Source: Acidovorax sp. 210-6 (GTDB taxonomy: Bacteria; Pseudomonadota; Gammaproteobacteria; Burkholderiales; Burkholderiaceae_C). From it: DNA of 64,000 bases. The DNA lies in assembly GCF_010020825.1 (NCBI RefSeq), contig NZ_JAACJE010000001.1, positions 3,348,001 through 3,412,000 on the forward strand. Direction: 5' to 3'. The position numbers were made by a program, and so were the translations under genes. A model generated the notes under the pieces. That model was given only the letters and a program-made list of their open reading frames with translations, did not search any database and was not told where the DNA came from. This document shows positions 32,504 through 42,148 of the stretch, in pieces; the first letter of the stretch is position 1, and each line of letters starts with the position of its first letter.

Positions 32504-33550
32504 TTACAGCGCCAGGCGGCGCGCCATGCGCACGGCCTCGATGAGGCTGGAGGCATCGGCCACGCCCTGGCCCGCGATGTCGAAAGCGGTGCCATGGTCC
32601 GGGCTGGTGCGTACCAGCGGCAGGCCCAGGGTCACGTTCACGCCCTTGTCCACGCCCAGGTATTTCATGGGAATCAGGCCCTGGTCGTGGTACATGGCCA
32701 GCACCGCATCAAACTCGCCCGGATGACCCGGCGCATGGCGTGCGCGCATGAACACCGTGTCGGGCGGCAACGGCCCCACCACGGTCCAGCCCCTGCGCAG
32801 ACCCTCGGCGATGGCGGGGGCGATCACCTCGATCTCCTCGCGGCCAAACAGCCCCCCTTCGCCCGCGTGCGGGTTCAGGCCAGCCACAGCGATGCGCGGC
32901 GCGCGCCCCAGGCTGCGCGACAACGCTTCGTGCGTGATCTGCAGGGTTTGCAACAGGTTGCCTTGCGTCACGGCAGCCAGCGCGTCGCGCAAGGACACAT
33001 GGATGCTGACCAGCACGGTGCACAGCTCATCGCTGGCCAGCATCATGCGCACGGGCATGTCGGCCAGCGCAACGCCTGCGTGCGCAGCCGCCTCGGCCTG
33101 CAGCAGCTCGGTGTGGCCGGGGTAGTCCACTCCCGCCGCGTGCAAGGATTCCTTGTGCAACGGCGCCGTCACCAGCCCGGCCACCTCGCCACGCAAGGCC
33201 GCGCGCGCGGCCCACACCACGCACTGCGCTGCCGCCCGGCCGGCCTGCGCCGAGACCTGGCCCCAGGGCACCGGCCCCGGCAGGCCGGGCAGCGGCAGCA
33301 CCGGCAGGCTACGCGGCGGCATGTCCAGCGCCTGCACGGGCGCATCGATCTGCGCCACCGGCAGCTCGGGCTGGCCCGGCCGGACGATGCACTGCGCAGC
33401 GCGGCGCAGCGTAGCCAGGTCGCCCACGGCGAAACAGCCGCGCAGCAGCTCAGGTGCGTCCCGGAATGCCTTGGCGACGATCTCGGGGCCTATGCCTGCA
33501 GGGTCTCCCTGGGTGATGGCCAGAGGGCGCAGCGTAGATTTTTCAGTCAT
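32504..33550 (-). CDS. pdxA: 4-hydroxythreonine-4-phosphate dehydrogenase
   Basis: 348 residues. PdxA oxidises 4-phosphohydroxy-L-threonine in the DXP-dependent vitamin B6 pathway. Motifs: PLAITQGDPAGIGPEIVAKA at the start, VTAPLHKESLHAAG (substrate/metal), GHTELLQ, AGLNPHAGEGGLFG (metal His) and AMYHDQGLIPMKYLGVDKGV (metal His, C-terminal). Full length. It sits downstream of a Nif3-like gene on the same strand, with a short palindromic repeat between them. Confidence 0.95.
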   Translation of the reverse strand: MTEKSTLRPLAITQGDPAGIGPEIVAKAFRDAPELLRGCFAVGDLATLRRAAQCIVRPGQPELPVAQIDAPVQALDMPPRSLPVLPLPGLPGPVPWGQVSAQAGRAAAQCVVWAARAALRGEVAGLVTAPLHKESLHAAGVDYPGHTELLQAEAAAHAGVALADMPVRMMLASDELCTVLVSIHVSLRDALAAVTQGNLLQTLQITHEALSRSLGRAPRIAVAGLNPHAGEGGLFGREEIEVIAPAIAEGLRRGWTVVGPLPPDTVFMRARHAPGHPGEFDAVLAMYHDQGLIPMKYLGVDKGVNVTLGLPLVRTSPDHGTAFDIAGQGVADASSLIEAVRMARRLAL

Positions 33551-33554
33551 TTAT

Positions 33555-33604
33555 GCCTCTAGCGCTCGTATTCATTGCGCAAACAGCTATCATTTTTATA
33601 GCGT
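33555..33604. repeat. Short multi-hairpin repeat between pdxA and Nif3-like gene
   Basis: GCCTCTAGCGCTCG, TTGCGC, then AGCTATCATTTTTATAGC. It fills almost the whole gap between the two genes. Confidence 0.8.
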
Positions 33605-33605
33605 A

Positions 33606-34358
33606 TCATGCGGGATTGTCGATGTCGATGAACCGGTGCTCCAACCCCAGCTGTGCCGCCACATGGGCGGCCACCGCCGGGGCGCCATAGCGTTCGGTGG
33701 CGTGGTGCCCGGCGGCGATGAAGGCCACGCCACTCTCGCGCGCCAGGTGGGCCTGGGGCTCGGAGATTTCGCCGGTGATGAACGCATCGGCACCGGCGGC
33801 CATGGCGGCCTCGAAGTAACCCTGCGCCCCGCCGCTGCACCAGGCCACGCGACGGATGGGCTTGGCATCCTCGGGCGCCACCAGCGTGGTGCCGCGCCCC
33901 AGCACCTGCTGCACATGCTGCGCCAGCAGCTGCGCGTTGCCATAGTCCGCGCTGGCCACGCAGCCCAGGTCCTGCTCGCCAAAGCGCGCGTCGGCCTGCC
34001 AGCCCAGCAGTGCGCCGAGGCGGGCGTTGTTGCCCAGTTCGGGGTGCGCGTCCAGGGGCAGGTGGTAGGCGTACAGGCTGATGTCGTGCGTCAGCAGGCG
34101 CTGCAGGCGTTGCTTCATCCAGCCGGTGACGCGCCCGTCCTGCCCGCGCCAGAACAGACCGTGGTGCACAAAGATGGCGTCGGCCTGCTGCGCAATGGCG
34201 GCGTCGATCAGCGCACGGCTGGCCGTCACGCCACTGACGATGCGCGCAATCTGCGCCTTGCCTTCGACCTGCAGGCCATTGGGGCCGTAGTCCTTGAAGC
34301 GTTCGGGCTGCAAGAGCGCGTCCAGCGCCTGCAGCAGGGTGTCTCGGTGAATGGGCAT
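33606..34358 (-). CDS. Nif3-like dinuclear metal centre hexameric protein
   Basis: 250 residues of the Nif3/YbgI family, formerly linked to GTP cyclohydrolase I type 2. Metal-binding signatures are FVHHGLFWRG (two His), YAYHLPLDAHPELGNNARLG and, at the C-terminus, AAGHHATERYG. Proteins of the family form hexameric toroids with two metals per subunit; their role is unsettled. The ATG at 34358 fits the family start MPIHRDTLLQALDALL. Divergent from the DegS-like protease gene. Confidence 0.9.
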   Translation of the reverse strand: MPIHRDTLLQALDALLQPERFKDYGPNGLQVEGKAQIARIVSGVTASRALIDAAIAQQADAIFVHHGLFWRGQDGRVTGWMKQRLQRLLTHDISLYAYHLPLDAHPELGNNARLGALLGWQADARFGEQDLGCVASADYGNAQLLAQHVQQVLGRGTTLVAPEDAKPIRRVAWCSGGAQGYFEAAMAAGADAFITGEISEPQAHLARESGVAFIAAGHHATERYGAPAVAAHVAAQLGLEHRFIDIDNPA

Positions 34359-34432
34359 GGCCGTATTGTCGTGCGGCGCAGGGGGCAGCGCTTGGGCCAC
34401 AATAGCATCCGCACTCTCATCGCCCATCGTCC

Positions 34433-35581
<1,149 letters not shown>

Positions 35582-35593
35582 GCAGCGCGCCGG

Positions 35594-36385
35594 TCAGCGC
35601 GGCGTGGTTTCCTGCACGTCGTCCGGCGCCCGCGTGTGCCGGATGAAGACTTGCGCAGCCCAGATACCCAGTTCGTACAGCAGGCACATGGGCACGGCCA
35701 GAGCCAGTTGCGACACCACATCGGGCGGCGTCACAACGGCAGCGATGATGAAGGCCAGCACGACGAAATACCCCCGAAACGCCTTGAGCTTCTCCACGCT
35801 CACCAGCCCCAGGCGCGCCAGCACGATCACCACAATGGGCACCTCGAAGGCCAGGCCAAAGGCAATGAACATGGTCAGCACGAAGCTGAGGTAGGCCTCG
35901 ATGTCAGGGGCGGCCGTGATGCTCTTGGGCGCAAAGCTCTGGATGAAGCTGAACACCTGCCCAAAAACGAAGAAATAGCAAAAGCCCACCCCCACAAAGA
36001 ACAGCAAGGTGCTGGAAACCACCAGGGGCAGCACCAGGCGCTTCTCATGGGCATACAGGCCGGGCGCGATGAAGGCCCAAACCTGCCACAACACCACAGG
36101 CAGGGCCAGCAGAAAGGCTGAAACCAGCAAGATCTTGAGCGGCACCATGAAGGGCGAAATGACCGAGGTAGCGATCAGCGTGGCCCCTTTGGGCAGATGA
36201 GCTACCAGGGGAGCGGCCAGCAAGTCATAGAGGGCCCCTGGCCCGGGGAAGAAAAACAGCAGCGCTGCAGCCACACCCACGGCGATCAGTGCCTTGACCA
36301 GTCGGTCACGCAGCTCGACAAGATGCTCCACAAAGGGCTGCTCGGTGCCGGCTAGTTCTTCGTCTTTGGATGGTTGGTCGGACAT
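35594..36385 (-). CDS. tatC: Sec-independent protein translocase subunit TatC
   Basis: 263 residues with six membrane helices. The family signature is at the N-terminus, FVEHLVELRDRLVKALIAVG (twin-arginine signal recognition). WQVWAFIAPGLYAHEKR follows, and FGLAFEVPIVVIVLARLGLV lies further on. TatC with TatB receives folded proteins bearing twin-arginine signals. The ATG at 36385 gives a family-like short N-terminus. Last gene of tatABC. Confidence 0.96.
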   Translation of the reverse strand: MSDQPSKDEELAGTEQPFVEHLVELRDRLVKALIAVGVAAALLFFFPGPGALYDLLAAPLVAHLPKGATLIATSVISPFMVPLKILLVSAFLLALPVVLWQVWAFIAPGLYAHEKRLVLPLVVSSTLLFFVGVGFCYFFVFGQVFSFIQSFAPKSITAAPDIEAYLSFVLTMFIAFGLAFEVPIVVIVLARLGLVSVEKLKAFRGYFVVLAFIIAAVVTPPDVVSQLALAVPMCLLYELGIWAAQVFIRHTRAPDDVQETTPR

Positions 36386-36438
36386 GATGGGTTGCCTGCA
36401 GGCCTGCGGCCCGCGGTGGCGTCGCTGGCAAGCGCGCG

Positions 36439-36909
36439 TCAGTGGAATTTTTGGGGCCGGTAGCGCGCAACACGCGCAGCGCCAGATTGCGCCTTGGTAC
36501 GCACGCCGTTGCGCGACTTGTACCACTGGGGCACCGCGCCACGCTTGAGGCGCCAGTTCTTGCCTGGATGCCGGTACACGGGAGCCGCCGGCTCCACCGT
36601 GGCACTGCCCTCCAGCTCCGCGCTGGCCTGGCCGGTGGCTTCGGCCCAGTCCTGCTCGAACTCATTGGCCGCGGTCTGGACGGAGTGTTCCACGTCGCGG
36701 GCCGCGCTTTCCACCGTTTCCTTCATCTTCTTGAGCTCGTCAAGCTCCATGGAACGGTTGACCTCGGCCTTCACGTCGGACACGTAGCGCTGCGCCTTGC
36801 CCAGCAAGGTGCCCACGGTGCGCGCAACGCGCGGCAGCTTCTCAGGCCCGATGACGATGAGCGCCACCACGCCAACCAGCGCCATCTTGGACAGGCCGAT
36901 ATCAATCAT
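36439..36909 (-). CDS. tatB: Sec-independent protein translocase subunit TatB
   Basis: 156 residues. An N-terminal helix [20 protein letters not shown] is followed by the [13 protein letters not shown] hinge and amphipathic helix typical of TatB. The remaining ~100 residues are charged and likely disordered, with an Arg/Lys-rich end ([20 protein letters not shown]) that is longer than in many TatB proteins. Lies between tatA (28 bases upstream) and tatC. Confidence 0.95.
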   Translation of the reverse strand: MIDIGLSKMALVGVVALIVIGPEKLPRVARTVGTLLGKAQRYVSDVKAEVNRSMELDELKKMKETVESAARDVEHSVQTAANEFEQDWAEATGQASAELEGSATVEPAAPVYRHPGKNWRLKRGAVPQWYKSRNGVRTKAQSGAARVARYRPQKFH

Positions 36910-36937
36910 GCGTGCGCGCGCCTCTCGGTTTCAAGCA

Positions 36938-37183
36938 TCAGCTTTTTTGCTTGGCTTCGACGTCGATGGTCGTCTTGTCGGTGGCCGTGCTGCCCGTGAC
37001 CTGGCCTGCGGGCGGCGTGGCCGGGGCGGACGCATCACCGGAAGTGCCATCCTTCATGCCGTCCTTGAAGCCCTTGACGGCGCCACCCAGATCAGAACCG
37101 ATGTTCTTGAGCTTTTTGGTGCCAAACACCAGCACGACGATCAGCAGGACAACCAGCCAATGCCAGATGGAAAAAGTACCCAT
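36938..37183 (-). CDS. tatA: Sec-independent protein translocase subunit TatA
   Basis: 81 residues: [20 protein letters not shown] membrane helix, then [20 protein letters not shown] amphipathic helix with the FG-TKKL hinge, and a short acidic tail. TatA oligomerises to form the translocation path. First of the tat genes, 77 bases downstream of hinT. Confidence 0.95.
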   Translation of the reverse strand: MGTFSIWHWLVVLLIVVLVFGTKKLKNIGSDLGGAVKGFKDGMKDGTSGDASAPATPPAGQVTGSTATDKTTIDVEAKQKS

Positions 37184-37260
37184 GGAAATTCTCCTAACGA
37201 ATGCGGGCCATTTTAGTCGGCGCCTGTGACGAATCTGTCAGAGACCTTGCAAAACAGCTC

Positions 37261-37632
37261 TCAGCCCTTGAGCCACGGACGCGGCCCACCCAACACATGC
37301 ACATGCAGATGGTGGATTTCCTGCCCGCCTTCAAGCCCCGTGTTCACCACAATGCGGAACCCCCCCTCGGGATAAGGGCGGCAGCCCTGCTCCAGCGCCA
37401 GGCGCGGCGCCAGCGCCATCATGCGCCCGAGCAGCCCCGCATGCTCCGGCTGCACCTGCGCCATGGAGGGCAAGTGCAGCTTGGGCACCATCAGAAAATG
37501 CACCGGCGCCCAAGGGTGGATGTCATGGAAGGCAAAGATCTCGTCATCCTCGTACACCTTGCGGGACGGAATCTGGCCCGCAATGATCTTGCAGAAGAGG
37601 CAGTTGGGGTCGTGGTCGTGAAGGCTAGCCAT
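37261..37632 (-). CDS. HIT family purine nucleoside phosphoramidase (HinT-like)
   Basis: 123 residues of the histidine triad superfamily. CLFCKIIAGQIPSRKVYED begins the protein, WAPVHFLMVPKLHL is the central strand, and the triad HLHVHVLGGP lies near the C-terminus. It hydrolyses adenosine phosphoramidate-type substrates. Located upstream of tatABC and downstream of a long repeat, in the his-hit-tat gene order seen in Burkholderiales. Confidence 0.93.
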   Translation of the reverse strand: MASLHDHDPNCLFCKIIAGQIPSRKVYEDDEIFAFHDIHPWAPVHFLMVPKLHLPSMAQVQPEHAGLLGRMMALAPRLALEQGCRPYPEGGFRIVVNTGLEGGQEIHHLHVHVLGGPRPWLKG

Positions 37633-37689
37633 GGCGGTTTCTCAGAAATGTCAAAGCAGAAGGAGTTCCATCATTCGCGCAAGTGGCGC

Positions 37690-37838
37690 CGCCCAAAACG
37701 CCAAACACCGGCGGGGCCCAGGCCAGCGGCCACCGTGCAAGGGCCGCCCCGCCGCACCGGTGGCGTCCCCCTTCCCGAATTGCGCAGCAATTCGAGAGAA
37801 GGGGGAAGGCGCGCAGCGCCACAGGGGGTTGCTCCCCA
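37690..37838. repeat. Long intergenic repeat, copy 3
   Basis: Fills the gap between the patatin and hinT genes. Contains CAAGGGCCGCCCCGCCGC and a CCCCCTTCCCGAATTGCGCA / TTCGAGAGAAGGGGG palindrome. Best-preserved match to copy 2 at 10088-10225. Confidence 0.78.
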
Positions 37839-38885
37839 TCATGCATGCTGCGCCAGATCCAGCGTGGCGCGCACGCCCACATCGGCGCGGTGCGCCAGCA
37901 GCCACTGCTGCCCAGCCTCGCGGCCCAGGTCGAAGAGTTTGTGCAGAAAGGCCGCATCCGCGCGCGACTTGCTGGCAAAACCCTGGCCTTGCAGCGGGGT
38001 TCCGCCGTCGATGCGGTGCATGCGCACGTTCTTGTAGCGGCGCGGGTCCAGCTTGCCCTCGGCCAGCAGGCGGCGCACGAACTCGATGGCCCGCAACTCG
38101 GCCAGCAGGCTGGCGTTGAAGGTGATTTCGTTCATCCGATCCATGATCTCCGGCATGGTGTCGGGCACGCCCAAATGCTCGATCGGATTGATCTGCACCA
38201 GCAGGATGTCGCTGCACTCGGTCTGGTAGATCAGCGGGTACAACGCCGGGTTGCCGGAATAGCCCCCGTCCCAGTACAGCTCGCCCTCGATCCGCACCGC
38301 GCTGAACATCAAGGGCAGACAGGCCGAGGCCATGACCGCATCGGCCGAGAGCCGAGGGCCGGCAAAGATTTCCCCGCGCCCCGTGCGCACGTTGGTGGCG
38401 CACACAAACACCTGGGGCACGCCCTTGCGCTGCGACGCCAGCAGCTCGAAATCCACTTCGCGCGCCAGCAGGCTGCGCAACGGGTTGATGTCGAAGGGAT
38501 TGATCTGCGCGGGCGCCAGCCAGGGCGTGGCCATCATCGGCAGCCCGGCAAAACCCTGGGACTGAGGAAGCCCCCAGGCCATGTTGCCCAGGGCGCCCAC
38601 ACCCTCCCACAGGCGACGCAGCGTGGCGCGTGCCAATGCGGCACCCGCCTGACGTGCATCCAGCGGGTCGGCATGCTCACGCGCGGCCTGTGCAAAACCG
38701 TGGGCCAACGCAACCGCGTTCATGGCCCCAGCGCTGGTGCCACTGATGCCGTCGAGCGTCCACTGCCCGTCTTCCAGCAGCGCATCGAGCACGCCCCAAG
38801 TGAACGCACCGTGCGAGCCCCCGCCTTGCAAGGCCAGGTTCAGGCCCTTGGCTGGGGTGCGCTCTGGCTCAGGCATCGATCGCAC
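37839..38885 (-). CDS. Patatin-like phospholipase
   Basis: 348 residues. The oxyanion-hole motif LALQGGGSHGAF is at about 17-28, the nucleophile elbow GTSAG at 49-53 (Ser51), and the catalytic Asp in DGGYSGNPALYP. This Ser-Asp dyad hydrolyses acyl esters of phospholipids. No signal peptide is seen, so it is probably cytoplasmic or delivered by another route. The C-terminal helices are longer than in minimal RssA-type proteins. Its start overlaps the end of the upstream membrane-protein gene by 17 bases, suggesting coupled translation. Confidence 0.92.
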   Translation of the reverse strand: MRSMPEPERTPAKGLNLALQGGGSHGAFTWGVLDALLEDGQWTLDGISGTSAGAMNAVALAHGFAQAAREHADPLDARQAGAALARATLRRLWEGVGALGNMAWGLPQSQGFAGLPMMATPWLAPAQINPFDINPLRSLLAREVDFELLASQRKGVPQVFVCATNVRTGRGEIFAGPRLSADAVMASACLPLMFSAVRIEGELYWDGGYSGNPALYPLIYQTECSDILLVQINPIEHLGVPDTMPEIMDRMNEITFNASLLAELRAIEFVRRLLAEGKLDPRRYKNVRMHRIDGGTPLQGQGFASKSRADAAFLHKLFDLGREAGQQWLLAHRADVGVRATLDLAQHA

Positions 38886-39249
38886 GGCTCTGGTTCATGG
38901 TGACCATACCGCGGACGATGCGGTAGAGGAACCAGATGGAGATCAGCCCCCAGGCAATCCAGCCCGGCAACAGGAACAACACCCACAAGGGCGCCGTCAG
39001 CACGTACAACACCCCGGCCCAGATCACGGTACGGATGCGCCAGGCGTAGTGGCTGGCCTGCCAGGTACCGTCGGCATCGCCTTTTTTCACCAGGTCGATG
39101 ACCAGCGCAATGATGAGCAGCGCCGCGCCGGGCTGTGCGCCCGGAATCACGGCGCCCACGGCCACGATCAGGTGCAGCAGGTAGCTGACCCAGCCCCAGG
39201 CCTTGAGGCCCTCGGCACGTTGGTCTTCCACATCGGTGATGTCGCTCAT
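38869..39249 (-). CDS. DUF4870-like small membrane protein
   Basis: 126 residues with about four hydrophobic segments, including VSYLLHLIVAVGAVIPG, ALLIIALVIDLV, VIWAGVLYVLTAPLWVLFLL and IAWGLISIWFLYRIVRGMVT. The layout and the terminal WFLYRIVRG pattern resemble DUF4870/Tic20-like proteins found beside hisE in Burkholderiales. Function unknown. I chose ATG 39249 because it gives a short acidic N-terminus before the first helix. Follows hisE by 28 bases. Confidence 0.8.
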   Translation of the reverse strand: MSDITDVEDQRAEGLKAWGWVSYLLHLIVAVGAVIPGAQPGAALLIIALVIDLVKKGDADGTWQASHYAWRIRTVIWAGVLYVLTAPLWVLFLLPGWIAWGLISIWFLYRIVRGMVTMNQSRAIDA

Positions 39250-39277
39250 GGCACAGCCCTCCTCGGGGATGCGGGTT

Positions 39278-39625
39278 TCAGGTGCGGTCGCGTGCGGCCT
39301 TTTCGGCAATGCCGCTGGTGCCTTCGCGGCGCTCCAGTTCGGCCAGCACGTCGTCGGGGTGCAGCCCGTAGTGGGCCAGCGCCACCAGGCTGTGGAACCA
39401 CAGATCGGCCACCTCGTACACGAGCTTGGCCTTGTCGGCGCCATGGTCCACGTCCTTGGCGGCCAGCACGACCTCGGTGGCTTCCTCGCCGATTTTCTTC
39501 AGAAATGCATCCGGCCCCTTGGCCAGCAGGCGGGCCACGTAGCTGGTAGCGGGGTCGGCGCCCAGCGCGGGCTTGCGGCTTTCGATGGTGGCGGCCACGC
39601 GGGCCAGGGTGTCGCTGCGGGTCAT
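39278..39625 (-). CDS. hisE: Phosphoribosyl-ATP diphosphatase
   Basis: 115 residues. HisE hydrolyses phosphoribosyl-ATP to phosphoribosyl-AMP in histidine synthesis. The MazG-like helical fold is shown by [15 protein letters not shown] (metal-binding Glu pair) and [20 protein letters not shown]. The start at 39625 fits the family. Seven bases downstream of hisI. Confidence 0.94.
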   Translation of the reverse strand: MTRSDTLARVAATIESRKPALGADPATSYVARLLAKGPDAFLKKIGEEATEVVLAAKDVDHGADKAKLVYEVADLWFHSLVALAHYGLHPDDVLAELERREGTSGIAEKAARDRT

Positions 39626-39632
39626 GCGGGTA

Positions 39633-40022
39633 TCACTTGTAGATCGATTCCGGGTCTTTGAGCACCGGATCGGCAGCCTGCCAGGCATCGCCCTGCAGCA
39701 CGTTGAAGAAGCAGCTGTGCCGACCGGTGTGGCAGGCAATGCCGGGCTCATGGCCCAGTTGGGTGACCTTGAGCAAGACCACATCGGTGTCGCAGTCGGT
39801 GCGGATCTCGTGCACGGTCTGCACGTGGCCGGACTCCTCACCCTTGAACCAGAGCTTGCCGCGCGAGCGACTGAAATACACCGCGCGACCCAGCTCGGCC
39901 GTCTTGGCCAGGGCCTCGCGGTTCATCCACGCAAACATCAGCACATCGCCCGTGTCTTTTTCCTGCGCGATGACGGGCACCAGGCCCTGCGCATCCCATT
40001 TCACTTCGTCCAGCCAGTTCAT
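39633..40022 (-). CDS. hisI: Phosphoribosyl-AMP cyclohydrolase
   Basis: 129 residues. HisI opens the purine ring of phosphoribosyl-AMP. Motifs: [33 protein letters not shown] and the metal site [11 protein letters not shown] with [10 protein letters not shown]. It stands as a single-function protein, separate from hisE. Upstream of it lies an SppA-type gene, not hisF, so the his cluster ends here. Confidence 0.95.
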   Translation of the reverse strand: MNWLDEVKWDAQGLVPVIAQEKDTGDVLMFAWMNREALAKTAELGRAVYFSRSRGKLWFKGEESGHVQTVHEIRTDCDTDVVLLKVTQLGHEPGIACHTGRHSCFFNVLQGDAWQAADPVLKDPESIYK

Positions 40023-40046
40023 TTCGGCATTGTCCTTGAAAGCCGT

Positions 40047-41093
40047 TCAGCGCCACTGCGGCGCCCAGGAGCGCATCGCGTGCACGGCCCCTTCGCCCAG
40101 GGTCATGCCAAAGCGCTTGACCAGGCGCTCGGCCACGTTCTCGCGGCGCGTGTAGTCGATGATGTCCTCGGCCTTGACCACCTCGCGCGCTACGTAGTCC
40201 AGGCTGCCCAGGTGGTCGGCCAGGCCCAGATCGATGGCCTGCTGGCCCGTCCAGAACAGGCCGCTGAAGGTTTCGTCGGTGGACTTGAGACGGTCGCCGC
40301 GCCCTTCCTTGACCACCGCGATGAATTGCTGGTGGATCTGGTCGAGCATGGACTGCGCGAACTGGCGCTGCTTGTCCGACTGCGGGCTGAAGGGGTCCAG
40401 AAAGCCCTTGTTCTCCCCGGCGATCAGCAAACGGCGCTCGACCCCGAGCTTTTCCATGGTGCCGGTGAAGCCAAAACCGTCCATCAGCACGCCGATGCTG
40501 CCCACAATGCTGGCCTTGTCCACGTAGATGTCGTCGGCGGCGGCGGCAATGTAGTAAGCGGCCGATGCGCAGGTTTCTTCGACCACGGCGTACAGCGGCT
40601 TGTTGTGCTTTTGCTTGAGGCGCACGATCTCATCGTTGATGATGCCTGCCTGCACCGGGCTGCCACCGGGCGAATTGATGAGCAACACCACAGCCTGCGA
40701 ACCCTGGTCCTCGAACGCACTGCGCAGCGCAGCGAGCACATTCTCGGCACTGGCTTCCGCGCCATCGGCGATTTCGCCCTTGACGTTCACCACCGCTGTG
40801 TGGGGCGCCGATTTGCTGGCATTGCTGGCCATTTCGTTGGAAGCCAGCGTCCAGACCAGGCCGGCAAACAGCAACAGCCAGGCCAGGCGAAAGAAGATGC
40901 GCCAGCGCCGAGCGGCACGCTGCTCTGCCAGCGCGGCAAAGGCGAGTTTTTCGAGCACCCCGCGCTCCCAGCCCGGAGCGCTGGAATCATCCTCTTTTGC
41001 TACCGATTGAGTAGCAACTTGCGCCCATGGATCGGGCGTCGGCAATGGTTTTTGCTCAGATCCAGCGCCAGAAGTCGCTTGGGGGTCGGTCAT
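40047..41093 (-). CDS. sppA: S49 family signal peptide peptidase-like protein (SppA type)
   Basis: 348 residues, the short SppA form. One membrane helix near 72-90 (FRLAWLLLFAGLVWTLASNE) anchors it. The catalytic region has VVLLINSPGGSPVQAGIIND and, later, the nucleophile/lysine part CASAAYYIAAAADDIYVDKA then SIVGSIGV. It degrades cleaved signal peptides in the membrane. The cytoplasmic N-terminus includes a stretch (ATQSVAKED) translated through a partial hairpin sequence GCTAC..GTAGC (41000-41016). One base separates it from the Rieske gene upstream. Confidence 0.9.
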   Translation of the reverse strand: MTDPQATSGAGSEQKPLPTPDPWAQVATQSVAKEDDSSAPGWERGVLEKLAFAALAEQRAARRWRIFFRLAWLLLFAGLVWTLASNEMASNASKSAPHTAVVNVKGEIADGAEASAENVLAALRSAFEDQGSQAVVLLINSPGGSPVQAGIINDEIVRLKQKHNKPLYAVVEETCASAAYYIAAAADDIYVDKASIVGSIGVLMDGFGFTGTMEKLGVERRLLIAGENKGFLDPFSPQSDKQRQFAQSMLDQIHQQFIAVVKEGRGDRLKSTDETFSGLFWTGQQAIDLGLADHLGSLDYVAREVVKAEDIIDYTRRENVAERLVKRFGMTLGEGAVHAMRSWAPQWR

Positions 41094-41094
41094 G

Positions 41095-41475
41095 TCAGAA
41101 ATCCACAGGTTTCAAAGATTGCGCAGTATGCCAGTGCACCATGCCATCGCTCTCGGTCAGGGCGATCTTGACCAGCCCGCCCCGGCAGGGGCCGCCCACG
41201 CAGGTGCCGGTGTCGGGGGCATAGGTAGCGCCGTGGGTGGCACACATCAGCCAGCGCCCGCTGTCGTCGAAGAAGCGGTTTTCCTGGTAGTCCATTTCCA
41301 TGGGCACATGGGCGCAGCGGTTGAGATAGGCGTGCACCCGCCCCTGGAAGCGGATGGCAAAGGCGCGGCAATGCTGCCCGTGGTACAGCACGTCAAACGG
41401 CACGGCCAGGCCGCCCTCCTGCAGGTCGGCGCTGGGGCACAGAGGCAAGGCTTGTGGGTCGGTGTGCTCGCTCAT
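41095..41475 (-). CDS. Small Rieske [2Fe-2S] protein
   Basis: 126 residues. The cluster motif is C-A-H (about 55-57) with the second half C-A-T-H (about 78-81), giving the two Cys and two His ligands. There is no catalytic domain, so it resembles NirD-type or ferredoxin-like Rieske proteins. Its partner oxidoreductase is not in the window. Sits in a tight minus-strand unit: HAD phosphatase upstream (1 base) and sppA downstream. Confidence 0.88.
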   Translation of the reverse strand: MSEHTDPQALPLCPSADLQEGGLAVPFDVLYHGQHCRAFAIRFQGRVHAYLNRCAHVPMEMDYQENRFFDDSGRWLMCATHGATYAPDTGTCVGGPCRGGLVKIALTESDGMVHWHTAQSLKPVDF

Positions 41476-41476
41476 C

Positions 41477-42148
41477 TCATGCCGCTCCATCCAACCAGGC
41501 GTGCAGGTCAGCCACCGAATGCGCCACATGCAGCGGATTCAGCGCCGCAAAGGCCTCGGGCTCGTGCGCGCCGTAGCTCACGCCCACACTGGCACAGCCC
41601 GCGTTCTGCGCCATCTGCAGGTCGTGCGTGGTGTCGCCCACCATGAGCAGGCGCTCGGGCGGCACGTCGAATTCGGCCATCAGCTCCTGCAGCATCAGTG
41701 GGTGGGGCTTACCGGCGGTTTCATCGGCGGTGCGCGAGCCGTCGAACACACCGCGCAGACTCACGCTGCGCAGTGCTTCGTCCAGGCCACGGCGGCTTTT
41801 GCCGGTGGCCACCGCAAGCAGGTGGCCGCGCTCGCGCAGCCGCTCCAGCAGGGGCAGCACGCCATCGAACAGGCTCAGGTCGTCCTGGTGCTGCATGTAG
41901 TGGTAGCGGTAGCGCTGGCCCAGTTCGGGGTAGCGCTCGGGCGGCACATCGGGCGCAGCGTGGGCCAGCGCTTGCGGCAGCGCCATGCCAATGACATAGG
42001 AGGCCGCCTGTACGCTGGGGGTGGCGCCGCCCACGTCGCGCACGGCGGCCTGGATGCTGCGCACGATGATGGCCGTGGAGTCGAACAGCGTGCCGTCCCA
42101 GTCGAAAGCGATCAGGTCGAAGCGGCGCGCACGGGCGATGGAATTCAT
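41477..42148 (-). CDS. HAD superfamily hydrolase (phosphoglycolate phosphatase-like)
   Basis: 223 residues. HAD motif I is FDWDGTLFDS (nucleophile and acid Asp at about 16 and 18), motif II AVATGKSRRG, motif III Lys in AGKPHPLM, and motif IV VGDTTHDLQMAQNAG. The cap is the C1 helical type of Gph. It dephosphorylates a small phosphometabolite; which one is unclear. It starts four bases inside the rluC end (ATGA-type overlap), a common pairing in Burkholderiales. Confidence 0.9.
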   Translation of the reverse strand: MNSIARARRFDLIAFDWDGTLFDSTAIIVRSIQAAVRDVGGATPSVQAASYVIGMALPQALAHAAPDVPPERYPELGQRYRYHYMQHQDDLSLFDGVLPLLERLRERGHLLAVATGKSRRGLDEALRSVSLRGVFDGSRTADETAGKPHPLMLQELMAEFDVPPERLLMVGDTTHDLQMAQNAGCASVGVSYGAHEPEAFAALNPLHVAHSVADLHAWLDGAA

